Below, piece after piece: positions 14,435 through 21,602 of a stretch of DNA of 64,000 nt. The stretch is from Enchytraeus crypticus (lineage: Eukaryota > Annelida > Clitellata > Enchytraeida > Enchytraeidae), in NCBI GenBank assembly GCA_905160935.1, contig CAJHZI010000493.1:1074501-1138500 (forward strand). The letters run 5' to 3'. The position numbers and the translations under genes are program-made. The notes beneath the pieces were generated by a model. That model saw only the letters and a program-made list of their open reading frames with translations. It was not told the DNA's origin and made no database searches. Numbering within the stretch: the stretch's first letter is position 1; each line of letters starts with the position of its first letter.

Positions 14435-15651
14435 TATATATATATATATATGTTTCTTTCAGCATCAACACCAAATCACTGACAAATACAAATAGCAATA
14501 AACATTTAAAAGATATAAAATATAAATTCCGAGAAACATAGGGCATAAAACATTCTGTAAAAACTAAATTAAATAAAATTAACTCAAATTGGACTAATGC
14601 AAGGCTAGTTTTAATCGACCGCATTTTAATGGATTTGTTAAATTAGTTGTCAAGTATGTGTTGCAGTTACAAGATATATGAGCCCCAACTGTCGCCAGTA
14701 CGGAGCGAGAAAACAGACTTTGAGTATGAATATGTACCATGGACCTGCCACTTGGCAGTGCACTGAAGAAGAAGTAAACAGTAAAATTATTACTAAAACT
14801 GTTTAGTCATTTAAGACTCTTCTACTGTTGACTTTCATTTTGACTGCCGCAATTATTTCATTAGAGATTTCTAGCAAAAGAAATAAGACCCAAATTTAAA
14901 CCCGCCCCTCTACTACTGTCCATTATCATATTGAACTCTATTTCATTTTCTGACTTCAACCATCTATCTTCAATTTTATATTGGCTCAATATTGATGTAC
15001 ATCACTTTGATTTCTGTTACAGTAAGTATCCATTGCTATCTTTTGCTTTAACTATACTTAACACTGTTTTTCTATATTTTTATAGTTACCTTATCTTTAT
15101 GGGCAGTAATTAATATGTATGGCTGCAATAGGTTCTACATTATTCAGTAGCACAGAAAATAATTAGAAAACGAATTTGTTATTCTTAGGTGTTGCTACTG
15201 ACTGTATTACCTCACAGAGCTTAGGCTCTTTTGTGATTTTCTCCTTGTTCTTGATGGTTCGTTTAGTTTCTAGTTAAGTATGCTGTAGTTGCTGTTTCTT
15301 ATGACATGAAAAACAAATAAAAGGTTGAATTACAAAAATTGAACTATGCTTCTATATATCATTGCATGGCAGCGATAGTCGGTAATACAAGTAGTTAACT
15401 TAAGTTACAAAAAACTGTTAAGCTGATAATCCGCAACCATGCATCACTGATGTTAATAGTTTTACTAAGTACCAGTTACTAACACTCAGATGAATGTTAG
15501 ACAGGCAGCGAACAGGTTAAAAAGCTGGTGAAGCTAAGGTTATCGTCAGTTTCCATTTTTAAATATATATTTAATTTCTTTTAAATGTTTATTTGTATTT
15601 GTATTTGTCAGTGATTTGGTGTTGATGCTGAAATAAACACACACACACACA

Positions 15652-15708
<57 letters not shown>

Positions 15709-15731
15709 TCTCCCGTCACTGACATCGCTAA

Positions 15732-15787
<56 letters not shown>

Positions 15788-17849
15788 TTCACACTGGTAA
15801 GCGATGTCAGTGACGGGAGAGCCCAGGATTTGAACTTCACATATACTGATCCGCGGTCGAGTAACTTAACCAACCGCTGAGCGGATTACCGACCGACCGT
15901 TATAGATAATGTTCTCGTTTACCTGACTTCATTCACAGCCGAATGTTTCTATTATAGACCTACCTATATCGCGAATTAAAATGAGATTTCAACGAATTAT
16001 CTTACAATTATAGTTAATCCTAAAAATCTGACCTAAAATGTAGGATATTGAATCTCTCTCTAATGTTCTGCAAAGTGGCAGGTCCACGGCACGCGTTCAT
16101 ACCCACAGTCTGCTTTCACGCTCCGTATAGAGCTCTCCGTAGATCAACAAGTTAATCCTTACAAAATGGGCTGTGCCTTAACAACACAGTAATCAATTGC
16201 TTGGAAAATTATGTCTTCTGAGAATACCATTCAAAAATATCATTAATTTCACGCGTTTATTTATATAAATAGTTAGATTTCATTTTCCCTTATTTATACC
16301 TTATTGAAAACTCTCTCTTCTCTCTTCAGTGTACTGCCAAGTGGCAGGTTCGAGGTACATATTCATACTCGAAGTCTTCTTTCTCGCTCCACAAGAGCAC
16401 TCCTTAGATCAACAAGTTAATCCATTCACAAAGTCTATGCCTTATCCATACCTTACGTAGCCTATAGCTTGGGAATATTTAAAACTATGTTTAAGTTAAT
16501 TAAAGTTAAGCTCAATGGATTGGCGAAGTCGGTTTTATGCGTGTCAGACAAAATTCACTACTAGTAAGACTCTCAATAGCGTAATTTACATAAGTGTGGT
16601 ATTATGTCAAATGACAGGGGAGGGGGGTGAATCATAGCGGAGGGTGTAAAGAGATTAGTGTTGAGGCAGCTAATAAAATATGTATTGACCTACCTCTAGC
16701 GTATCTACAGCAAGTGATCCCCATAGGATTAACATCAGCCTATAACTCCATCATCATAGCTACAGCTATAGATCTCCATGTATCGCTTTATCGTATCGAT
16801 TACATTTACTTGCCGAGGCAAATATGATGGAAGCAGTGGAAAACCACCTCACAACCTAAATCTAATTGCTGTTATGCTACCACTGAAATCAACTATACTA
16901 TTGCTGTTGTTAAACCGAAGGACTCACTATATTGGGCCGTGAGTAGCGTTACTAAAAACTAATAGTCGTCTAATTAAGTTAATTAACAATTTAATGCTCG
17001 ATGTTGTCATGAACGCCTGTAGCACTTTAGTTGTTGGTATTCTATGTTATATTTTACTTTTTAAAAACACTACACTTAATAATACTTTTTAATACTTCTT
17101 TTGCTTGCTAAAGAATTAATATAATTGAATTTTACTGGTTTAATTGTCTGCGTTTGATCTGGTGAAATAAATAAATAATAAATTAAGAACTTAATTTATT
17201 TTAATGGAGACGTGAATTTAAATAATAAATAATTTACAAGATTATGCCCGTTACTGATTTATAAACTATGAAAGGCTAGTCTCAGAGTAAATCAGATGTA
17301 ATTAGAATTACTGGAAAAAACTTTTTAACTTTAAAACCCTTTTTAGAAAGAAATGAAGAGAGAGGAAGGAAGAGAGAGAAAGAGAGAGAGAGAGAGAGGG
17401 AAATAAAGAGAGAGAAAGAGAGAGAGAGAGATTTAGAGAGAGAGGAAAATGAAGAGAGAGAGAGATGGAGAGAGAGAGAGAGAGGAAAATGAAGAATGAG
17501 AGAGAGAAATGAGAGAGAAGAGAGATTTATATATGCGCATATGTTAGACTTTGTCTCATCCAGATCTCAGCAGATTCTCTCGTTGTAAACATGCATAATA
17601 ATTATCAATCAGCTAAATCACTGAACCATTACAAGCTTTAACGACTTGTAGATTTATCACTTTATCTCTCTCTTTCTTTCTCTCTCTCTCTCTCTCTGTC
17701 TATGTCTCTTTATCTCTATCTATCTATCTCTATCTCTACCTCTATATCTCTATGACAATCTCTCTATCACTTTCTCTCTTACTCTCTGTTTCCCTGTATC
17801 TATGTCTCTTTATCTCTCTCTGTCTATCTCTATCTCTGTATCTCTATGA

Positions 17850-17889
<40 letters not shown>

Positions 17890-18831
17890 AACTTAGCCCA
17901 TAATCTATTCAAGTAACGGACCTGGATGCAAAGCTAGCTGGCTACACAACAATATCACACCACAAAAATGCGAAGAGAAACTTTATAGTTTAAATCTTAA
18001 ATTTTAAAAATATATCAATTTTACATAGGTGCACAAGACGAGGACAAAATAAAGGCAGACCATGTCTCGCGCTGAACACACTTGTAAGTTTTACGAGAAG
18101 TTTTACTCAGATTGACTTCACATCAGTCAATAAAAGATGAGAGAAGGAAAAATTCAACTAGATACACAATAACAACCGAACTTAGGCCCCAGTTATCTAC
18201 ATATCTCAATAAATGCCTGCACATACATATATTTATCTATATATCTCCATAACACTAATATTAATAAATGTATACACATATTTATCGACATGTATTTATA
18301 GGCCTAAATGTACACACATATTTATATATGCATATACATATCAATAAATGTACACACATATTGACCTCCCTATATCAATAAATGTACACACATATTTAAC
18401 TACATATATCAATAAATGTACACACATACTTATCTACATATATCAATAAATGTACACACATATTTACCTACATATATCAATAAATGTACACACATATTTA
18501 CCTACATATATCAATAAATGTACACACATATTTATCTACATATATCAATAAATGTACACACATATTTATCTACATATATCAATAAATGTACACACATATT
18601 TATCTACATATATCAATAAATGTACACACATATTTATCTACATATATCAATAAATGTACAAACATATTTATCTACATATATCAATAAATGTACACACATA
18701 TTTATCTACATATATCAATAAATGTACACACATATTTATCTTAGCATCTCAACTTTGTCACTTCGGAAGTAAGACGAGAATGTAGAACATTTTTAGGAAT
18801 TTAGGCTACAGAGCGTCTACAGAGTGAGAGA

Positions 18832-18863
<32 letters not shown>

Positions 18864-20160
18864 CTGAAAAGAGGCAGAGAAAGAGAGGGAGAGAGAGTGT
18901 GTCAGAGAGGTACAGATAGATATACAGTTAGAGAGATAGAGAGATAGAGAGAAAGAGAGAGATAGAGATAGAGAGCGAGAGAGAGAGAGAGAGAAGAAAG
19001 ATACATAGATCACGGGCACACGTTTGTAGACTCTTTGATACTGTCTCTAGAATATTTCAATAAATTGACATTACACATTCCACCGATATCTCTCACTTAA
19101 GAAATCTGTTAGGTAAACATCTTGACACAGAGTACTGAAGTTAGTACTACCTGAAGTGTACTTGAGTACAATCCTACATGATCTATCTATGTAATGCTGC
19201 ACTAGATGAACTTGTTAGTTCATGCAAGCAATCTCTTCAAGCACATATAATTTAAACCAACTTGCTTCAGATATGCAATTAAATACACGTACATTGTACA
19301 TGAGAGTTTATACTAAATCTATATTCTTTTATTATATAATGTCAAACTAATCAGCTAATGCTAAGATATGAAACTGAGACATAAACATATCATATTAATT
19401 GATTAGATGGTTGATTAATTTATTGCTCTATTGATTGATCAGTTAATAGAGTGAGTAAAACATTGATGAATGGATTTATTAATTAATATGATTTATTACT
19501 TTGTTCATAGCGACCCACAGAATTATAGTAGATTCCATTTCTTAGTCATACCCCGTCACCTCAGATTAGTAATGATGCGAGAAAGTGCTTTCTAGCTAAC
19601 AGTAGAACTTCTAAAGAGATTTAATCAATCAACCAATAAGACTTTAACGTCCGGTTACTCGCCATAAGGCAATGGCAGGGACGTCAAACAGAGAAAAGAG
19701 ACTGAAAGATAAAGATATTCAGTCACTTCGCGGAGACTTTGAAAGCCACGTTCCTTCTCAGGAAGTATCTAGGAAACCTTCTGGCTTTAACCACCCCAGC
19801 AGTGCCCAGTCGATATAAGATGAAGAACATTGTAGGAAGTCAGCTGTGGCCAATCATCATTTGATACCAGACCCTGAGTGCTTGAATACCTGCAGTGCTT
19901 GCTGGGTGCTCGAGTGATGCTCTGTAGAAGAAGAAGAAGAAGAAGAAGAAGAAGAAGAAGAAGAAGAAGGCTACTTTAATTTGATTGATTTATTGATCAT
20001 AAAAATGTGTATTGACTGGCGGATTGATTGATTTAAATATTTTTATTGATCATACCTGTTCGTCATTGCTGTCTGTCTGCTGGTATTGCCGCATGTCTGT
20101 TTCTGTACCTGTCGAGTCCTGTGACGTCACTGATTGTTGTGACGTCATCGTCTGCGTCAT
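2989..20160 (-). CDS. cpo: Couch-potato/RBPMS-type RRM RNA-binding protein (5' part of gene)
   Basis: Three exons on the minus strand, read 20160-20056, 7025-6948 and 3042-2989, join in phase 0 at consensus splice sites into a 79-residue N-terminal part: a polar leader of 35 residues, then [18 protein letters not shown], and the next exon [18 protein letters not shown]. This matches the start of the single RRM (beta1 with RNP2-type LFVSGLP, helix 1, loop and beta2) of couch potato (arthropods) and RBPMS/hermes (vertebrates). Those proteins bind pairs of CAC motifs in RNA as dimers and act in neurons, muscle and germ cells. The exon boundaries fall where RBPMS exons do (before VRTLF, after the helix, before PVGF). 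The RNP1 strand and C-terminus lie beyond position 1. Introns are about 13.0 and 3.9 kb. Family identity is strong; the choice between the cpo and rbpms names is convention. Confidence 0.85.
3251..3392 (+). mobile_element. SINE-1 copy (tRNA-derived, 5' truncated)
   Basis: Shares CCAGTGGCGATGTCGGTAAG, a box-B-like GGGGTTCAATTCC, CGTCACTGATATCGCTTTCG and the end CTTAGCTTTACC with the other SINE-1 copies listed. The tRNA-like head with box A is missing. It lies in intron 2 of the RRM gene, in the opposite orientation. Confidence 0.75.
3650..3890 (-). mobile_element. ACGTC-tail family copy (LINE 3'-end-like)
   Basis: The plus strand begins TTTAACCTCCGGTTCCTCGCC and GGCAATGTCAGGGACGTC, the hallmark of the family. 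Read on the minus strand these are the last ~50 bp, ending GACGTTAAA-like before a microsatellite. The family is read as 3' ends of a LINE because the copy at 9752-10062 has RT-like C-terminal codons upstream of the same end. The right border of this copy is uncertain. Confidence 0.5.
3893..4395. other. Intron sequence with short GTATCTGTCTG repeats
   Basis: No gene seen. At 4085-4200 there are two to three loose copies of a roughly 60-bp segment (TGTCTACATGTATCTGTCTG). Confidence 0.4.
4399..4612. repeat. 36-bp minisatellite (ATAGATAAAGCC type)
   Basis: About five to six units of 36 bp built on GACATAGATAAAGCCATAGA plus TAAAACTATAGATG. Because 36 is a multiple of 3 and the unit lacks stops, a 115-codon frame crosses it (4330-4677, repeated [10 protein letters not shown]). 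It has no splice context or complex sequence and I treat it as non-coding. Confidence 0.85.
4690..5080. other. CA-rich then unique intronic DNA
   Basis: A degenerate CACACA/CATACA stretch at 4690-4770 is followed by unique sequence without recognised features. Confidence 0.4.
5082..5322 (-). mobile_element. SINE-3: tRNA-like head with poly(A) tail
   Basis: Read on the minus strand, the element opens with a tRNA-like segment. This has a D-arm-like TATAATCCAGTAGATAACA, an anticodon-loop-like TGCATGA, and a near-perfect box B (CGGTTCAAATCCC). About 150 bp of unrelated body follow, then an uninterrupted A-run (T-run at 5083-5098 on the plus strand). The T-arm stem does not pair well, so it is not an intact tRNA gene. 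Only one copy is visible in the window. Confidence 0.55.
5333..5510 (-). mobile_element. ACGTC-tail family copy with (TTA)n end
   Basis: The plus strand starts with (ATA)n at about 5337-5360, then GGTTTAGCGTCCGTTTCCTC, ATGTCAGGGACGTCC and ATGTCACTACAAATCGATTC. On the minus strand this is an element whose 3' end is ACGTTAAACC-like plus (TTA)n. It closely matches 41288-41450 and, more loosely, 25125-25300. It sits directly against SINE-3. Confidence 0.7.
5665..6265. repeat. 42-bp minisatellite (CTGCTGCACTATCTACATA)
   Basis: About 13 units of 40-44 bp built on TCTGCTGCACTATCTACATA plus TCTACTACTTTATACCCATAAA. The centre is highly uniform and both edges are diverged, as expected for local slippage or unequal exchange. 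Confidence 0.9.
6266..6640. other. Unique intronic DNA
   Basis: Unique sequence with a short (CAA)n at about 6520-6538. No gene seen. Confidence 0.4.
6645..6925. repeat. 32-bp minisatellite (CACCAGTACAATTAA)
   Basis: About eight to nine diverged units of about 32 bp (ACCACACCAGTACAATTAAT plus TGACTCAGTGTT). The array ends only about 20 bp from the donor side of the RRM-gene exon at 6948-7025. Confidence 0.88.
6948..7025 (-). CDS. cpo: RRM gene, exon with RNP2 strand
   Basis: A 78-nt exon of 26 codons in phase 0 at both ends. It is bounded on the minus strand by acceptor TTGCACGCAG and donor AAG|GTATTT. It encodes [18 protein letters not shown] followed by YLLFQSFK, which covers beta1 and helix alpha1 of the RRM. 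LFVSGL is the RNP2 core. The usual RBPMS residues after LLF are R plus two variable residues; here they are Q-S-F, a mild departure. It is GC-richer than the surrounding intron. Confidence 0.9.
7036..7175. repeat. CAATA then AATC-rich low-complexity tract
   Basis: ATACAATACAATA repeats pass into degenerate (AATC)n, immediately upstream of the acceptor of the exon at 6948-7025. Confidence 0.7.
7306..7437 (+). mobile_element. SINE-1 copy, 5' truncated
   Basis: Contains the family's GGTAAGATATTCGACTGCGG, box-B-like GTTCAAATCC, and the ACATTAACATTAGCTTTACC end. The 22 bp before it (AGAGTAAAATCTCGGACA, 7284-7303) match SINE-2, so two family fragments abut. Confidence 0.75.
7440..7755. other. Unique intronic DNA
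   Basis: AT-rich sequence without features I can support. Confidence 0.4.
7758..7932 (+). mobile_element. SINE-1, full-length copy with tRNA head
   Basis: The most complete SINE-1. A tRNA-Ser/Leu-like head carries an exact box A (TAGCCGAGTGG, 7766-7776) and continues TTAGCGCATTTGCCTCGAGCC. Box B (GGGTTCAAATCC) is at 7857-7868. The roughly 80-90 nt spacing fits a type II tRNA with a long variable arm. The family body and TTAGCTTTTT end follow. Transcription would be by RNA polymerase III and mobility would depend on a LINE. It lies in intron 1 of the RRM gene, in the opposite orientation. Confidence 0.85.
7935..8262. other. Unique intronic DNA
   Basis: No gene or repeat recognised. Confidence 0.4.
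8266..8640 (-). mobile_element. H-GAA family element, near full length
   Basis: About 370 bp. Read on the minus strand it begins CCCGTGTTGTGCTCGGGTGT, passes CGTAAGAGGCGACTAAAGGC, and ends CTTGGCAGTGCACTGAAGAA, i.e. a short (GAA)n tail. Full-length relatives are at 23780-24153 and 29810-30166. It has no open frame of note, so it is non-autonomous. The head is shared with the H-GAT family. Confidence 0.75.
8645..9078. other. AT-rich DNA
   Basis: Short TTA and CAA runs beside the previous element, then unique DNA. No gene seen. Confidence 0.4.
9081..9208 (+). mobile_element. SINE-2 fragment
   Basis: CTGATCTGAGAGTAAATTCC, CATTGGACTGGTTATATGGA and GGCTGATCATTTCACT match the body and tail of SINE-2 (compare 29270-29385). 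The tRNA-like head is absent. Confidence 0.65.
9210..9748. other. Unassigned DNA
   Basis: A GATT-rich patch at 9295-9325 is followed by unique sequence. Small open frames at 9355-9598 have no recognisable domain, no splice sites and no conserved-looking composition; I do not call them genes. Confidence 0.4.
9752..10062 (-). mobile_element. 5'-truncated LINE 3' end (ACGTC-tail family)
   Basis: On the minus strand, codons near 10040-9950 read [17 protein letters not shown] and continue to a stop, matching the LWNSLP motif at the C-terminus of CR1/Jockey-like reverse transcriptases. About 140 bp of 3' UTR follow, ending in the ACGTC hallmark (complement of TTTAACGTCCAGTTCCTCAC at 9763-9782) and a short (ATC)n. 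This copy links the short hallmark fragments elsewhere to a LINE. Confidence 0.6.
10063..10365. other. Unique to pyrimidine-rich DNA
   Basis: No gene. From about 10200 the sequence becomes CT-rich and merges into the GA/CT tract; the plus-strand open frame there is low-complexity. Confidence 0.4.
10369..10500. repeat. Inverted (GA)n/(CT)n pair
   Basis: (GA)n at 10370-10396 is followed about 35 bp later by (CT)n at 10428-10495. Together they can pair as a long imperfect hairpin. Confidence 0.85.
10510..10985. other. Unassigned DNA
   Basis: Unique sequence. Overlapping 60-70-codon frames on both strands show no domain or splice context. Confidence 0.4.
10990..11199 (+). mobile_element. H-GAT family element, 5' truncated
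   Basis: Shares AAGGCGACTAAAGCAC, GGCATTCGGTTGGAGAGCGC, CCAGAAATTGCTACAA and TGGGATTTAAGGGA with the longer copy at 24238-24523. It ends in (GAA)n(GAT)n at 11177-11199. Confidence 0.7.
11268..11362 (+). mobile_element. tRNA-like SINE remnant
   Basis: GTTAGTTTAACAGAATTAGTTAGAATGC resembles a degenerate D-arm/box A, and about 50 nt later ATAGGTTCGAACACC resembles box B with one extra base. A single copy is visible. It could be a decayed tRNA-derived SINE or a decayed tRNA pseudogene. Confidence 0.4.
11380..11772. repeat. CT-rich microsatellites
   Basis: A (CT)n block at 11388-11425 and a longer interrupted CT/TATCTC block at 11577-11772. The 11426-11576 gap is unique, without a gene. Confidence 0.9.
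11930..12290. repeat. 22-bp minisatellite (TGTACCTCTCTGTACGTCTA)
   Basis: About 15 diverged units of 20-24 bp alternating TGTACCTCTC and TGTACGTCTAAC. Short frames through it are repetitive only. Confidence 0.85.
12291..12755. other. Unassigned, locally GC-richer DNA
   Basis: 12300-12560 is less AT-rich than its surroundings and carries an open plus-strand frame (12220-12612) with no recognised motif. A CTGCAG|GTATCGG site could act as acceptor or donor, but nothing ties it to an exon. The remainder is unique intron of the RRM gene. Confidence 0.35.
12757..12981 (-). mobile_element. SINE-2 copy
   Basis: The plus strand shows the complement of box B (GGGATTCGAACCCA, 12888-12901) and of the head (box A on the minus strand TAGCGCAATGG, near 12960-12970), with the tail GTGAAATGATCAACTACGTT at its left edge. 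One of the best copies for box A and box B together. Confidence 0.8.
12985..13205. other. Unique intronic DNA
   Basis: No feature recognised. Confidence 0.4.
13209..13272. repeat. Perfect 31-bp palindrome with 2-nt loop
   Basis: The arm at 13209-13239 (beginning ACTTCAATATAAAAG, ending GGTTGACCT) is followed by AC and then its exact reverse complement at 13242-13272. The match ends abruptly at G versus T on the outside. No copy of the arm is seen elsewhere in the window. Confidence 0.92.
13370..13700. repeat. 35-bp minisatellite (TCACATCACATGTAATGTTG)
   Basis: About nine near-identical units of 35 bp (TTTATCACATCACATGTAAT plus GTTGATATACACGTA or GAA). One unit has a small internal duplication of ATACACG near 13570. 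Confidence 0.92.
13785..14010. repeat. Degenerate GATT-rich tract
   Basis: Interspersed TTGATTGATTGA runs. An 80-codon minus-strand frame reads through as INQS repeats and is not a gene. Confidence 0.75.
14020..14335. other. Unique DNA with a tRNA-like fragment
   Basis: 14080-14115 (GGCTCAGGCAGTAGTTAGAG plus TGGTTAGCC) resembles a tRNA D-arm, but no box B follows. Otherwise unassigned. Confidence 0.35.
14337..14452. repeat. (GA)n and (TA)n microsatellites
   Basis: (GA)n at 14337-14400 followed by two (TA)n blocks separated by GAGAGAGA. Confidence 0.95.
14690..14776 (+). mobile_element. H-GAA family 3' fragment
   Basis: ACGGAGCGAGAAAACAGACT, ATGAATATGTACC and CTTGGCAGTGCACTGAAGAA with a (GAA)n end match the 3' end of the 23780 copy. 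Confidence 0.75.
14780..15515. other. Unique intronic DNA
   Basis: AT-rich. A 60-codon plus-strand frame at 14931-15113 is hydrophobic but unrecognised and unsupported. Confidence 0.4.
15516..15560 (-). mobile_element. SINE-1 fragment
   Basis: TTAAAAAGCTGGTGAAGCTAAGG and CGTCAGTTTCC match the complement of the SINE-1 3' end. About 230 bp further on, the rest of a minus-oriented SINE-1 appears (15790-15890), so the copy may be split by the (TA)n expansion between them. Confidence 0.55.
15658..15789. repeat. (TA)n tract inside an inverted repeat
   Basis: Two (TA)n blocks flank a 40-bp island. The island's CTCCCGTCACTGACATCGCT (within 15709-15729) is the exact reverse complement of 15800-15820. 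The whole segment is a palindrome centred on the second TA block, with AAAGATAT facing ATATCTTT and a 10-nt asymmetric insert. Confidence 0.85.
15790..15890 (-). mobile_element. SINE-1 copy
   Basis: AGCGATGTCAGTGACGGGAG, CCCAGGATTTGAAC (box B complement) and CTGATCCGCGGTCGAGTAAC match SINE-1 on the minus strand. Its 3' part is also present inverted at 15709-15729. Confidence 0.75.
15892..16064. other. Unique intronic DNA
   Basis: Nothing recognised. Confidence 0.4.
16066..16225 (-). mobile_element. H-GAA family fragment (diverged)
   Basis: AAAGTGGCAGGTCCACGG, GCTTTCACGCTCCGTATAGA, CCGTAGATCAACAAGTTAAT and GCTTGGAAAA match the 3' third of the family, at lower identity than its neighbour at 16318. 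Confidence 0.65.
16318..16480 (-). mobile_element. H-GAA family 3' fragment
   Basis: TCTTCAGTGTACTGCCAAGT, GGTACATATTCATACTCG, CACTCCTTAGATCAACAAGT and TATAGCTTGGGAA match the 8266 copy. It is truncated at the same point as the 16066 copy, which suggests either a tandem arrangement or a shared truncated source. Confidence 0.7.
16482..17340. other. Unique intronic DNA
   Basis: Contains a G-run (AGGGGAGGGGGG) at about 16615-16626 and a 66-codon plus frame at 16627-16827 without recognisable homology. No gene is supported. Confidence 0.4.
17347..17890. repeat. GA-rich and CT-rich tracts around unique DNA
   Basis: Interrupted (GA)n at 17347-17520 and interrupted (CT)n/TATCTCT at 17662-17887, about 140 bp apart and mutually complementary. 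Confidence 0.9.
17892..18230. other. Unique intronic DNA
   Basis: Nothing recognised. Confidence 0.4.
18235..18745. repeat. 34-bp minisatellite (ATCAATAAATGTACACACAT)
   Basis: About 14 units of about 34 bp (ACACACATATTTATCTACAT plus ATATCAATAAATGT). The right two thirds are almost identical and the left units are diverged. Confidence 0.93.
18820..18995. repeat. GA-rich tract
   Basis: Interrupted (GA)n with GATAGAGA variants. Confidence 0.92.
19000..19635. other. Unique intronic DNA
   Basis: AT-rich with a few ATTGATTGAT motifs near 19400-19450. No gene seen. Confidence 0.4.
19641..19969. mobile_element. ACGTC-tail fragment followed by (GAA)n
   Basis: 19641-19686 carries the hallmark (CTTTAACGTCCGGTTACTCG and GGCAATGGCAGGGACGTC). 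Unique DNA follows, then a clean (GAA)n at 19926-19969. Confidence 0.55.
20056..20160 (-). CDS. cpo: RRM gene, first coding exon
   Basis: On the minus strand the frame opens at ATG (20158-20160), after an in-frame TAG four codons upstream, and runs 35 codons, ending in NDEQ before a donor CAG|GTATGA. Two further in-frame ATGs exist, the last at 20092-20094 starting MRQYQQ. The first ATG is chosen because it is the 5'-most. The leader is polar (Q, S, T, D) with no domain, like the variable N-termini of RBPMS proteins. It joins in phase 0 to the exon at 6948-7025. The start could instead lie on an upstream exon if the TAG is preceded by a splice acceptor (GGTTAG is present). Confidence 0.7.
20122..20147. 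promoter_or_regulatory. Pair of TGACGTCA (CRE/ATF-type) palindromes
   Basis: Two exact TGACGTCA octamers, at 20122-20129 and 20140-20147, 18 bp apart, lie within the first coding exon of the RRM gene just inside its 5' end. CREB/ATF proteins bind this sequence when it lies near promoters. Here the sites are also codons (TGA CGT CA across V-T-S and M-T-S), so function is only inferred. Confidence 0.45.
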
Positions 20161-20169
20161 TCTCTAACC

Positions 20170-20580
20170 ACGCCTCTAAACGAGTTATTTATAGCTCTTG
20201 TAAACTTTCCTACTATCCTAAGCAGTAGCGTGTCTCTAGTGTGGCGTGTATTAGATTATATTAGCTTATCTTATCATAAGCACTGGGAAAATCTCATGAA
20301 GCAGTCAATCGCTATGATATTACGAATGGGAAATGTCTGCTTTAAGTAAACGTCACTTTTAATACAAATGCATCTCTTCTAAAATATTAACTTCTCCAGT
20401 CTGTAAGTAGAAAGTTAGTTTTTAAACTCTAGAAAATGAACGATGGTAACAACAGCTTTGTGATAATAGTAAAAGAGTGATAATAATAGAGATGCGATAA
20501 AAATAGACAAGTGATGATAATCATATTCCATTAAGCAAGTTATATTCCACTAAACAAGTTATAAGCTTATTCCATTAAAT
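20170..20580. other. Upstream region of the RRM gene
   Basis: Unique AT-rich DNA upstream of the first coding exon. I see no certain TATA box or initiator. Confidence 0.4.
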
Positions 20581-20629
20581 CAATCAACCAGCTATCTCTC
20601 TCTCTCTCTCTCTCTCACTCTACATGTTC

Positions 20630-20647
20630 CCCTAACCCTAACCCTAA
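20630..20647 (-). repeat. Short interstitial telomere-type repeat
   Basis: Three exact CCCTAA units, i.e. (TTAGGG)3 on the minus strand, directly after a (CT)n run and before the 17-bp array. Too short to imply a chromosome end. Confidence 0.7.
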
Positions 20648-20684
20648 ACAAGTGAAAATAATAGAGACATGATAAAAATAAACA

Positions 20685-21055
20685 AGTGTTAATAATAAAC
20701 AAGTGTTAATAATAAACAAGTGTTAATAATAAACAAGTGTTAATAATAAACAAGTGTTAATAATAAACAAGTGTTAATAATAAACAAGTGTTAATAATAA
20801 ACAAGTGTTAATAATAAACAAGTGTTAATAATAAACAAGTGATAATAATAAACAAGTGTTAATAATAAACAAGTGTTAATAATAAACAAGTGTTAATAAT
20901 AAACAAGTGTTAATAATAAACAAGTGTTAATAATAAACAAGTGTTAATAATAAACAAGTGTTAATAATAAACAAGTGTTAATAATAAACAAGTGATTATA
21001 ATAAACACGTGATAATATTAAACATGTGATAATAATAAACAAGTGATAATAATAA
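20685..21055. repeat. 17-bp minisatellite (AATAAACAAGTGTTAAT)
   Basis: About 20 units of 17 bp, most of them identical; edge units have GTGATAAT variants. The unit is AT-rich. Confidence 0.95.
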
Positions 21056-21104
21056 AAAGTTAAATTCCATTAAATCATTCCACCCAACTACTATTAGCAT
21101 TTCT

Positions 21105-21137
21105 ATCTCTCTCTATAGCGCTCTCTATCTCTCTCTA

Positions 21138-21195
<58 letters not shown>
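21105..21195. repeat. CT-rich tract
   Basis: Interrupted then pure (CT)n. Confidence 0.92.
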
Positions 21196-21197
<2 letters not shown>

Positions 21198-21199
21198 AG

Positions 21200-21310
21200 T
21201 TCTCCTCCGCCCCACACAAACATTCACGAGGAAACAAGAAGATGCCTCACAGCTCCTAGATTCTGGAATTCTCTGCCTCATATCTGCTGATCTCTCCTCT
21301 AAACTACCAC
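21200..21310 (+). mobile_element. Possible decayed LINE C-terminal fragment
   Basis: One frame reads APRFWNSLPHI (about 21254-21288), which resembles the LWNSLP motif of CR1/Jockey-like reverse transcriptases, but stops and a shifted upstream frame surround it. It may instead be chance. Confidence 0.35.
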
Positions 21311-21368
21311 GTGAGTCCTAAAACAATATTGATTTTCATTAGCAGCTCTATGTCTGAATGTCTGAGGA

Positions 21369-21602
21369 TAGATACGCAAATACGCAAAGACTGCAGTTAA
21401 TTGGAAGACAACTCAAGGAAAAATGAAACGAGGAAGACCTAGAAGTACTTGGCTAAATACGATCAACAAGGATTTGAGAGCATTAAACATTTCACGGGAT
21501 GGCGCTGTGAAGATTGCTGAGATTGCTGATGATAGAAACGAATGGAGGAATGTTGCCGCCCAATGTTCTGAACAGAACTCAAGGAACTGATGATGATGAT
21601 GA
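21369..21602 (+). mobile_element. 5'-truncated LINE 3' end (RTE-like)
   Basis: The frame from 21372 to the stop at 21588-21590 contains KRGRPRSTWLNTINKDL, then a helix ending EIADDRNEWRNVA. This is the GRPR...W...(I)..DL...A...DR..WR pattern at the C-terminus of many invertebrate RTE/'craniofacial protein 2-like' endonuclease-reverse transcriptases. The stop is followed at once by a (TGA)n tail to 21602. Only the last ~73 codons remain, as expected from incomplete reverse transcription. Confidence 0.8.

Noticed and set aside
20630-20647. Telomere or chromosome end
   Set aside because: Only three CCCTAA units with unrelated repeats on both sides.
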